Source of the DNA: Gemmatimonadales bacterium
Lineage (GTDB): Bacteria > Gemmatimonadota > Gemmatimonadetes > Gemmatimonadales > GWC2-71-9
Length of the DNA stretch: 44,672 nt
Reading direction: 5' to 3'
Assembly: GCA_025934955.1 (NCBI GenBank)
Contig: JAICWE010000023.1
Span: 1-44,672 of the forward strand
Positions 33,261 to 40,098 of this stretch are shown in pieces. Below the pieces are notes generated by a model. That model made no database searches and was not told the origin of the DNA. It saw only the letters and a program-made list of their open reading frames with translations. The translations under genes were made by a program, and so were the position numbers. The stretch's first letter is position 1. Each line of letters opens with the position of its first letter.

Positions 33261-33682
33261 CGGTGGGTCTCCATGAGGACGCTGTGGTCGATGGGCTGGC
33301 GGCCGGCGAATCCGGCGTCGAGCTCGTGCCAGTGAGTGATGCGCTCCTCGCCCAGGCGCCAGCAGAGGAAGATCACCTGATCGCCGCGGAGCGAGTGGAA
33401 GTCCACCAGGCCGGCGTCGAAACCCTTGAAGACGCAGCCCACCGCCTCCAGCTCCTGGAGGTAGCCGTTGATGCGGCCGGCGTGAGCGGTGATGTCGTCA
33501 CGTGCGGCGACGAGATCGGCGGTCTCGCCCCAGTCGGCGCGGGCGCCGCCGGTCAGCACCTCGAACCGCGCGACCGCCGCGCGCCATCGCGGATACTCGG
33601 CGAGCAGATCGCCGACGATGCGGCGCACCAGCGGCAGCGTCGCCTCGGCGTCCGCGACGGTGAACAGGCGCGGGTTCGCCAC
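33257..33682 (-). CDS. DUF2203 family protein
   Basis: A 141-residue soluble protein beginning MANPRLFTVADAEATLPLVR, the DUF2203 hallmark. The C-terminal half carries VGCVFKGFDAGLVDFHSLRGDQVIFLCWRL (two conserved blocks) and the closing WHELDAGFAGRQPI motif. Family members are small cytoplasmic proteins of unknown function found in many soil phyla. It is coupled to the membrane protein downstream by a GTGA overlap and lies four bases after the CBS-domain gene. Confidence 0.85.
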   Translation of the reverse strand: MANPRLFTVADAEATLPLVRRIVGDLLAEYPRWRAAVARFEVLTGGARADWGETADLVAARDDITAHAGRINGYLQELEAVGCVFKGFDAGLVDFHSLRGDQVIFLCWRLGEERITHWHELDAGFAGRQPIDHSVLMETHR

Positions 33683-33686
33683 CCGC

Positions 33687-34094
33687 TCAGCTCCGCACGA
33701 TCCGGATGCCCGGCACCTGCTCGGGATGGCTGATGAAGCCGATGACCTTCCGCGCCGCGTCCACCACGGTGATGGTGGCGCGCTGGTGCGCTTCGTTCGG
33801 CTCCTGGTCCAGCCGGAGCACGTAGCCGTCGAGCTCCTCGTCGGGGGCGACGATCGCGGAGTTGGGGCGCATGATGGAATCGGCGCGGGTATGCCACGGA
33901 TGCTTGCCTTCGGCGAGGCACCGCGTCACCAGCTCGCGGTCGGAGAGCGTGCCCAGGAAGCGGCGGGTGCGGTGGTCGTCCACCACGGGGACCACCGAGA
34001 TGTTGCGGTCGCGGAACATGATCGCCACTTCGCTCGCCATCGCGCCGGCGACGGCGACGTGCGGATCGCCCACCATCACTTCAGAAGCGCGCAT
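33687..34094 (-). CDS. CBS-domain protein
   Basis: A 135-residue protein made of a tandem CBS pair (about 1-60 and 68-133). Recognisable pieces are ASEVMVGDPHVAV, NISVVPVVDDHRTRRFLGTLSDREL and TVVDAARKVIGFISHP. CBS pairs bind adenine nucleotides or S-adenosylmethionine and often regulate partners. Sitting in an operon with nadE, adenylate or NAD-related sensing is a natural but untested idea. The start at ATG 34094 removes an unconserved extension overlapping the patatin gene. Confidence 0.85.
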   Translation of the reverse strand: MRASEVMVGDPHVAVAGAMASEVAIMFRDRNISVVPVVDDHRTRRFLGTLSDRELVTRCLAEGKHPWHTRADSIMRPNSAIVAPDEELDGYVLRLDQEPNEAHQRATITVVDAARKVIGFISHPEQVPGIRIVRS

Positions 34095-34131
34095 CAGAGG
34101 CCTGGCTGAAGACGAAGGCAATGTGCTGGCG

Positions 34132-34962
34132 TCATCGCGGACCCGCAAGCGCCGCGAGCGCGGCCTGCGCCGCGTCGTAGCCCGCGTCGGCGTACGCGCG
34201 CACTCGATCCACCCGGAACGTCGCCGCGCGCTCCAGCCGCGGGCGTACGTAGGTGAGCGGCGGCCTGGCGGCGTCGCAGCGCCAGCGGGCCACTTGGCTC
34301 TCGGTGAGCGCCGCCATCAGGATGCCGGTCGCGTCGTCGTGGGCGCGGAGCACCGGCGGCAGCGGTTTGGTGCCCGGTGCCTCGTCCGGCGCATCGAAGC
34401 CGGGCCCGACATCCACTGCGATGACTCGCTCGGCCGAGCCATCGACCGCCTCGAGCGGCAGGACGCCGCGCAACCCGCCGTCGCCCAGGCGCCGCCCGCC
34501 AAGCCACAGCGCCGGGAAGTACACCGGCAGCGCGCACGACGCGACCAATGCGTCCACCAGCGCCACGTCCTCGCCGCCGGCGCCGAAGCGCACCGCGGCG
34601 CCGCGATCGAGATCGGTCGCGACGACGGTGAGCGGGATGTGGAGGTCGGCGAAACGCGCGACGACGACCAACTCGGCCACGGCCCGGCGGAATGGCTCGA
34701 GCTGCAGCAGCGATCCGGCGAAGACGCCCTGGAACGGCGCGAGCCGGACCTTCACGATGCCCCGCGGACCGACGCCCGCCAACCGTCCGAGCAGCGCGTC
34801 GGGTTCGGCGCCGGCGCAAAGCGCCGCGCCGACGACCGCGCCCATGGAGGCGGCGACGACGTGCGTCGGGTGCAGATTCGCGTCGGCCAGCGCACGCCAC
34901 GCGCCGAGATGCGCCGCTGCCTTGGCCCCGCCGCCGCTCAGCACCAGCGTGACGCCGCTCAT
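34132..34962 (-). CDS. Patatin-like phospholipase
   Basis: A 276-residue patatin-family lipid acyl hydrolase. The oxyanion loop is SGGGAKAAAHLG (residues 9-20), the nucleophile Ser 39 lies in AASMGAVVG, and the dyad Asp 161 in GDGG. The elbow reads A-x-S-x-G rather than the usual G-x-S-x-G, with Ala 37 in place of Gly. There is no signal peptide, so it is cytoplasmic like RssA-type patatins. It starts four bases before the end of the upstream thioesterase reading region (gap of four bases) and is in the same operon. Confidence 0.85.
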   Translation of the reverse strand: MSGVTLVLSGGGAKAAAHLGAWRALADANLHPTHVVAASMGAVVGAALCAGAEPDALLGRLAGVGPRGIVKVRLAPFQGVFAGSLLQLEPFRRAVAELVVVARFADLHIPLTVVATDLDRGAAVRFGAGGEDVALVDALVASCALPVYFPALWLGGRRLGDGGLRGVLPLEAVDGSAERVIAVDVGPGFDAPDEAPGTKPLPPVLRAHDDATGILMAALTESQVARWRCDAARPPLTYVRPRLERAATFRVDRVRAYADAGYDAAQAALAALAGPR

Positions 34963-34966
34963 GGGG

Positions 34967-35464
34967 TCACGCGCGCGCCGCTCGCTTCACCCGCTCCGCC
35001 CGTACCTGGTCCGCCTGCTCCCGGTGCTCCCGTGCCCGCTCGAACCGCTCCCGCTCCTCGGGCGTGGTCGGCTCGAGCCGCGGTACGCGCTTCGGCTTGC
35101 CGCTCTCGTCGATCGCGACGAAGACGACGTGCGCCGTGTGGGTGTGCCGCCGCTCGCCCGAGGCCACCGTCTCGGCGAACACCTCGACCGTGATGTCCAT
35201 GGACGAGTTGCCGACGTAGTCCACGGTCGCGATGCAGGTGACCAGCGCCCCGACCGGAATCCGCTCACGGAAGTCCACCCGGTCGATGCTCGCGGTCACC
35301 GCGGGCCCGCCGGCATGGCGGATCGCGGCGACGGCCGCCGCCTGGTCCACCAGCGCCATCAGCTCGCCGCCGAAGAGATCGCCGAGCACGTTCTGCATGT
35401 GCGGCATGACGAGCGTGGTGAGCTCGCCGCGGGAATACGACATCGGACGCGACGGGGGAATCAT
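34967..35464 (-). CDS. Acyl-CoA thioesterase, hotdog fold (YciA-like)
   Basis: A 165-residue hotdog-fold enzyme. MPHMQNVLGDLFGGELMALVDQAAA (two parts: PHMQNVLGDLFGG and ELMALVDQ) contains the conserved Asn and Asp of YciA-type acyl-CoA hydrolases. SIDRVDFRERIPVGALV is the second family block. The C-terminus is a charged helix (EERERFERAREHREQADQ). The start ATG 35464 abuts the nadE stop codon; an internal Met 8 is an alternative. It hydrolyses acyl-CoA to free acid and CoA in the cytoplasm. Confidence 0.88.
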   Translation of the reverse strand: MIPPSRPMSYSRGELTTLVMPHMQNVLGDLFGGELMALVDQAAAVAAIRHAGGPAVTASIDRVDFRERIPVGALVTCIATVDYVGNSSMDITVEVFAETVASGERRHTHTAHVVFVAIDESGKPKRVPRLEPTTPEERERFERAREHREQADQVRAERVKRAARA

Positions 35465-37228
35465 TCAGTAGTCCACGGGACGGAGATAGTACTCGCCGAT
35501 CGCGGTCTGGCTCAGCATCGCCACCGTGGGGAGCCGCCGCTTCCAGTGGGTCCCTTCGAGCCGGCGCTGCACCAGCTGCACTTCCATCGCGGTGTAGCCC
35601 AATGGCGTGATCTCGTCGGCGCGGTACCCGAGCAGGAGCCAGTGCAGGATGTGATCGGCCTTGGCGTAGCTGATGCCGAAGTCCCCCTCGTCGGTCTGGC
35701 CCTCGATCAGATCCGCGCTCGCCGGCTTGTCCACGATCACCTCGGGCACGCCGAGATGCCGCGCGAGCACCCACACCTGGCTCTTGAAGAGGTCGCCGAT
35801 CGGATTCACCGGCGGCGAGTCGTCGGCGTGCCAGGTGAAGTAGCCGAAGAGCCGCTCGGTCTTGTTGCCCGTGCCTAACGGCAGGCCGCCCCGCGCCGCC
35901 GAGAGGTCGAACAGCGTGATCATGCGGGTCCGCGCCATGATGTTGCCCAGCCGGCTCGGGTCCGGGGGTTCGCCGATGGCGTCGGCGAGCCCGTCCACCG
36001 CCGCGCTGATGTCCACCGTGGTGAGCTCGACACCCGTAGCCTCCGCGACGAGCTGGGCGTGCGCCAGGCTCTCGGGGCTCGAGCTCCGGTACGGCATCCG
36101 CACGCCGAGCACGTTCTCCGGACCCAGCGCCTCGGCGGCGAGATACGCGACCACCGAGCTGTCCACGCCGCCGGAAAGCCCGATCACCGCGCCGGTGAAG
36201 CCCCGCCGCCGCTGGATCTCATCGCGGATGAACTCCACCAGCCAGCGGCGGGTGAGCTCGGGGTCGATCGCCAGCGGATCGCCGCGGGGGGCGATCGGCG
36301 TCGCGCCTGCGCCCGGGTGCGGCGCTGACGGCGGGATGACGGCGCGATGCTGGCCCGAGCGCGCCCGGTGCAGCGAACCGAGCAGGTGCGGCAGCCGCAT
36401 CTCGAGGTCGGAGAGCAGCGGCAGGTCGGCCCGCGCGCGGGTGATCTCCTCGAAGTCGAGCGTCGCGGGTACGAGCGCCTCGTCGAAGATCGGGCCGGTG
36501 GCGATCATGTCGCCCCGCGGGCCGGCCACCATGGAGCCGCCGAGGAAGCCCTTGCCGCCCTCAAAGCCGACGAGCTGCGCCAGCGCGACATACACGCCGT
36601 GCTCGCCCGCGATGTCCTGAACGATGCGCTCCCACCGTCCCACGCTCGTCGGCCGCGCCTTGCCATCGGGATGGATGCCGCGCGCCGGGCTCGCGCTCGG
36701 AACGAGGATGACCTGCGCGCCATCGAGCGCGGCGAGCATCGGCGTGAAGGAGTGCCACGCGTCCTCGCAGATCAGGATCGCCGCGCGTCCCCACCGGGTG
36801 TCGAACGCCTGGACGCTCCGCCCCGGCTCGACGAAGCGCTCTTCGTCGAACACGCCGTAAGTCGGCAGGAACACCTTGCGATGAATGTGACGGATGCCGG
36901 CGTCGGGGCCGCCGAGCGTGGCGTAGAGTGCGGAGTTGTGCAGCCGGTTCTCGTGCACCTCATAGAACCCGGCGGCGACGTCGAGCGGCGCGGCGCCGGA
37001 TTCCCCGTGCACCCGCTGGAGATCGGCGAAGAAGCGATCGGCCGGGAGTGCCAGATCGCGGACACCGCCTTCGACGAAGTAGCCGGTGAACGCGGTCTCC
37101 GGTGTCAGCACCACGTCGGGCGGCTCGGGCCACGCCGCCGCCTCGCCGAGCAGCGCGCCGAAGCGGCGCAGGTTCTCGTCGTAAGCGGCCTTGCGCGGGC
37201 GCAACTGGGCGATGGCGAGACGGAGCAT
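35465..37228 (-). CDS. nadE: NAD+ synthase, glutamine-hydrolysing
   Basis: A 587-residue two-domain enzyme. The N-terminal nitrilase-like glutaminase has the triad Glu 44 (TPETAFTG), Lys 118 (HRKVFLP) and Cys 154 (ILICEDAW). The C-terminal synthetase has the ATP pyrophosphatase loop SGGVDSS (352-358), NKTERLFGYFTWHADDSPP and EGQTDEGDFGISY. It makes NAD from deamido-NAD, ATP and glutamine, the last step of NAD biosynthesis. It heads a minus-strand operon running through thioesterase, patatin, CBS, DUF2203 and DUF2269 genes. ATG 37228 has no ribosome binding site but a TACATT hexamer nine bases upstream. A CGTTAGGC octamer lies in frame at 35873. Confidence 0.95.
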   Translation of the reverse strand: MLRLAIAQLRPRKAAYDENLRRFGALLGEAAAWPEPPDVVLTPETAFTGYFVEGGVRDLALPADRFFADLQRVHGESGAAPLDVAAGFYEVHENRLHNSALYATLGGPDAGIRHIHRKVFLPTYGVFDEERFVEPGRSVQAFDTRWGRAAILICEDAWHSFTPMLAALDGAQVILVPSASPARGIHPDGKARPTSVGRWERIVQDIAGEHGVYVALAQLVGFEGGKGFLGGSMVAGPRGDMIATGPIFDEALVPATLDFEEITRARADLPLLSDLEMRLPHLLGSLHRARSGQHRAVIPPSAPHPGAGATPIAPRGDPLAIDPELTRRWLVEFIRDEIQRRRGFTGAVIGLSGGVDSSVVAYLAAEALGPENVLGVRMPYRSSSPESLAHAQLVAEATGVELTTVDISAAVDGLADAIGEPPDPSRLGNIMARTRMITLFDLSAARGGLPLGTGNKTERLFGYFTWHADDSPPVNPIGDLFKSQVWVLARHLGVPEVIVDKPASADLIEGQTDEGDFGISYAKADHILHWLLLGYRADEITPLGYTAMEVQLVQRRLEGTHWKRRLPTVAMLSQTAIGEYYLRPVDY

Positions 37229-37237
37229 CGGCCCGGA

Positions 37238-37243
37238 AATGTA
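37238..37243 (-). promoter_or_regulatory. Candidate -10 element TACATT for leaderless nadE
   Basis: Read on the minus strand, TACATT ends nine bases before ATG 37228 with no Shine-Dalgarno sequence. It is two bases away from the opposing TATCTT hexamer. Confidence 0.45.
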
Positions 37244-37245
37244 AC

Positions 37246-37251
37246 TATCTT
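37246..37251 (+). promoter_or_regulatory. Candidate -10 element TATCTT for the DUF442 gene
   Basis: TATCTTGCG again, here 31 bases before GTG 37283. This gene has a short leader with GGAG at 37273, so the hexamer serves a leadered transcript. Confidence 0.45.
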
Positions 37252-37282
37252 GCGCGCCGTCCCCAGCCAGCCCGGAGCCCGC

Positions 37283-37744
37283 GTGCGACCGATCGACGCC
37301 GCCGCCGGAATCATCAACGCCTGCGAGCCGATAGCGGGCCTCATCACCGGCGGGCAGCCCTCCGCGGCACAGCTCGCGTCGCTCCGCGACGCAGGCGTAA
37401 AGGTCATCCTCGACATCCGTGATCCGATGGAGCCGCGTCCCTACGACGAGCCCGCCGAGGTGGAGCGGCTCGGGCTCGAGTACGTGAACGTACCGGTCGT
37501 CGCCGGCGCCACCTCCGACCAGGCGATGGAGCACATTCTCTCCGCGCTGCGCGGCCGCGGGGAACGGCCGGTGTTCTTCCACTGCGCCAGCGGCAATCGG
37601 GTCGGCGGCGCGCTCATTCCCTACTTCATGCTGGACCACGGACTCGAGGAGGACGACGCGGTGCAGCAGGCGATGCGCGTCGGCCTTCGCAGCGGGGAGA
37701 TGCTGGAATGGGGACTCGACTTTGCGCACCGGCGCGCATCATAG
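37283..37744 (+). CDS. DUF442/dual-specificity phosphatase-like protein
   Basis: A 153-residue protein of the tyrosine-phosphatase-like superfamily. ITGGQPSAAQLASLRDAGVKVILDIRDP is the DUF442 opening (about residues 16-43, in two blocks), and the active-site loop is FFHCASGNRVGG, with the Cys and Arg of a Cys-x4-Arg signature. Related domains occur fused to sulfide-handling beta-lactamase-like enzymes (Blh). Substrate not predictable: persulfide, phosphotyrosine and nucleotide are all possible. GTG 37283 has GGAG six bases upstream. A strong hairpin follows the stop. Confidence 0.8.
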   Translation: MRPIDAAAGIINACEPIAGLITGGQPSAAQLASLRDAGVKVILDIRDPMEPRPYDEPAEVERLGLEYVNVPVVAGATSDQAMEHILSALRGRGERPVFFHCASGNRVGGALIPYFMLDHGLEEDDAVQQAMRVGLRSGEMLEWGLDFAHRRAS

Positions 37745-37770
37745 CCGAGCCTCGACGCCATTGGCTACGC

Positions 37771-37801
37771 GAAGGGCCCACCCGAATCGGGTGGGCCCTT
37801 C
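37771..37801. terminator. Bidirectional intrinsic terminator
   Basis: GAAGGGCCCACCCG-AAT-CGGGTGGGCCCTTC is a perfect 14-base-pair stem with a three-base loop, followed by GACTTTT on the plus strand. It lies between the convergent DUF442 and DUF4384 genes and can serve both. Confidence 0.85.
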
Positions 37802-37825
37802 GACTTTTCGGATCGGGGCTCAGCG

Positions 37826-39511
37826 TCAGCCGTGCCGGCGTCCGCCACCGCCGCCGCCACTCCGGCCACCGCCGCCGCCGCCGCTCCTCGGCTCGGCGCG
37901 CGGCTCACTGCGTGGCTGGCTCTGCGGTGCTGCCTGCTGCGGAGGCGGAGCGGGCCGCTCGGCCCGCGGCTCCGGGCGCGGTTCGGCGCGCGGCTCCATC
38001 CGGGGCGGCGCTACCTGGCGGGGCTCCGGCTCGACCCGGCGTGGCTCCATGTTGGGCTGCTCGCGAACCTGCGGCTCGCTCCGGGTGACCGCGCCTTGCG
38101 CCGGCGCGCTCTGGGGAACTCCTACCCGGCGGGGCGCGTCGTTCGGGTGGTCGCGCTCATAGGTCCGCGCGTCCTGCGGCAACCGCGGCTGAAGGCGCGG
38201 CTCGTCGGTGGGCCGGGCGTTCGGCGCGGCCGACGGGCTCGGCCGCGCCTCAACCGGCGGCATCGGGCGGGCGGCCGGCGCATCGCGGCCGCCGACGATT
38301 CCGGGCCGCTCGGTCAGCCGGCGCCCCGGCTCGGTGGTACGGCCGTCCATCGTCGGTCGACCGGTGCGAGGATCGGGCGTGAACACCCGCCCCCGCTGAT
38401 TCGGAGCCGCGGTGCTGGGAGTGTTCGCAGGGAACGATTCGGCGCGGCGACGCGGTGAGTTGATCGGCGTCGTCCCGGCAGTAGGCGGTGCGACGCCAGC
38501 ACGGGCCGGCGAATAGGTCGGACCGACGGCGCCAGGCACGCGACCGCGGTAGGTGGCGCTCGCCAGATCGATCCCGCGCCCCTGAGCGGGGAACGGCTTG
38601 TATACCGTGTTCACCTGCCGCGGGCCGACCGTCCGGTTACGGAAGAGCATCCCACCGCCGTCCCAGGTACGGTCCCGCTGCTTGAAGCCGTACGGGCTGT
38701 TGAAGCCGCCGAAGCCACCGCCGAACCGCGGCGGGCGGTACGTCGGGTAGTAGACTCGAGGCGGGTAGTAGAACGGCACCCATGGGTCGTAGAACGTCGG
38801 CCCGTAGAACGGATTGTAGAAGAACGGATCGTTGAAGAAGCGCCGATGGCGCCGGCCGAAGCCGATCGAGAGGAAGACGCTGTTGCCGTAGTACGGCCCG
38901 CACCAGGAATCCCAGAACGGATCACAATAGGGGTCGTAGTACGACGACGTGTAGGTCGGCGCGACGTAGCTGTCCTGGTAGGCGACGCTCTGGGAGTAGA
39001 CGTCGTAGGTGACGATGTCGTAGTCGAACCGGCCGCCGGCCATGGCCCGCGCCAGCTCGGTGAGATCCGGCTCCGCATCCTCGGGGTACCGCTGCTGGTT
39101 CAGTGACCGGTAGTCCCAGTGGTCTCCGAGCACATACTGATCGAAGCGGAAGGGGTCGGGAGAGACGGCGGCGTACACGGTGCCTCGGCCGCTGCCCGAT
39201 TCGACGGTGAACGGCTCGCGTCCGCCCCGGCCCTTGAGCTCGTACTCCTTGCCGCCGCGCACGTAATTGTCATCGGTGGGATCGAGCGGGAAGAGGACCC
39301 GGAGCCGCCCGTCCGGGTCCACGTGGAAGACGAGCAGATAACCGTCATCCTGGGTCTCCACCCGCACCTTGGCGCGGTCGCCGGTCTCGTAGCGGCGATC
39401 GTTGTTGAGCCAGATGTGAACCGGTGGATCGTCAGAGATGCCGGACGCGACGGCGACCGGCGTGGCCGGGGCGGCCAGCGGCAGCAGCGAGACGAGCAGA
39501 GCAGCGAACAT
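37826..39511 (-). CDS. Secreted DUF4384 protein with aromatic-rich and Pro/Arg/Glu-rich tail
   Basis: A 561-residue protein starting at ATG 39511 with CGGAGG upstream. A signal peptide ends near residue 20 (LLVSLLPLAAPATPVAVA). A DUF4384 domain follows (about 30-120), with PVHIWLNNDRRYETGDRAKV and YLLVFHVDPDGRLRVLFPLD. Then comes an aromatic stretch very rich in Tyr, Phe and Pro (about 170-265, for example FYNPFYGPTFYDPWVPFYYP). The last 250 residues are disordered-looking, with PRAEPRPEPRAERPAPPP-type repeats and a Gly/Arg end. DUF4384 proteins are surface or envelope proteins of unclear role. The composition of the tail suggests a matrix or adhesive function, but this is only inference. Confidence 0.8.
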   Translation of the reverse strand: MFAALLVSLLPLAAPATPVAVASGISDDPPVHIWLNNDRRYETGDRAKVRVETQDDGYLLVFHVDPDGRLRVLFPLDPTDDNYVRGGKEYELKGRGGREPFTVESGSGRGTVYAAVSPDPFRFDQYVLGDHWDYRSLNQQRYPEDAEPDLTELARAMAGGRFDYDIVTYDVYSQSVAYQDSYVAPTYTSSYYDPYCDPFWDSWCGPYYGNSVFLSIGFGRRHRRFFNDPFFYNPFYGPTFYDPWVPFYYPPRVYYPTYRPPRFGGGFGGFNSPYGFKQRDRTWDGGGMLFRNRTVGPRQVNTVYKPFPAQGRGIDLASATYRGRVPGAVGPTYSPARAGVAPPTAGTTPINSPRRRAESFPANTPSTAAPNQRGRVFTPDPRTGRPTMDGRTTEPGRRLTERPGIVGGRDAPAARPMPPVEARPSPSAAPNARPTDEPRLQPRLPQDARTYERDHPNDAPRRVGVPQSAPAQGAVTRSEPQVREQPNMEPRRVEPEPRQVAPPRMEPRAEPRPEPRAERPAPPPQQAAPQSQPRSEPRAEPRSGGGGGGRSGGGGGGRRHG

Positions 39512-39672
39512 AGAGGCCTCCGAACTTCAGCGGGACGACCCGCACCTGCGGCGAGAAACTGCGCGCTCGCGTGCGAGTGTCGTGCCACAAACCGAACCAC
39601 CTTGCCGCCAACGACTTAGCGTTTACGCCTCCAGCGCTCTTCGGACCCTGGCGGGAAAAACCAGACCTCCGG

Positions 39673-40086
39673 TCAGGGTTTGCTGGTTTCCTGGCCGCCA
39701 TTCCAGCGATGCCAGTACATGCGCATCTCGGTGATCTGCGCGCCGTCGGTTTCGCAGAAGATGGCGCCGCGAGCGTCGACCCACTCGCCGCTGCGGCGGC
39801 GGCGGAAAACGCAGGTGAACTCGGTCGAAAACCACGGCCCCGCCGAGTAGATCTCGCCCGCGGCAAAGGTCACCTCGGTCTGATGGTACGGCGTCTCCGC
39901 CCAATAGGCCCGGATCGCGTCGATGCCGGATGCGGGCGGGCTGAAGGGGGTCTCGAGAAAAATCGCGCCCGGCGCGAAGACCGACATGAGTTGGTCCACC
40001 TGGCCCGAGGCCCAGCCGGCACCAAAGGCATCCATCAACGAACGGCCCAGCGTGCGGATCTGATCGGGGGCGGCAGAAGCGGTCAT
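39673..40086 (-). CDS. NTF2-like/SnoaL-type protein
   Basis: A 137-residue protein of the NTF2-like cone fold. Typical parts are AFGAGWASGQVDQLMSVFAP, FSPPASGIDAIRAYWAETP and TEMRMYWHRW. There is no signal peptide. The family includes isomerases, hydrolases and non-enzymatic ligand binders, so function is open. ATG 40086 lacks a ribosome binding site; TAATTT ends six bases upstream. It is nine bases after the AttH-fusion gene and on the same strand, so readthrough is also possible. Confidence 0.8.
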   Translation of the reverse strand: MTASAAPDQIRTLGRSLMDAFGAGWASGQVDQLMSVFAPGAIFLETPFSPPASGIDAIRAYWAETPYHQTEVTFAAGEIYSAGPWFSTEFTCVFRRRRSGEWVDARGAIFCETDGAQITEMRMYWHRWNGGQETSKP

Positions 40087-40092
40087 GGATGA

Positions 40093-40098
40093 AAATTA
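40093..40098 (-). promoter_or_regulatory. Candidate -10 element TAATTT for a leaderless NTF2-like gene
   Basis: On the minus strand TAATTT is followed by six bases (TCATCC) and ATG 40086. It overlaps the stop codon region of the upstream gene. Confidence 0.35.
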
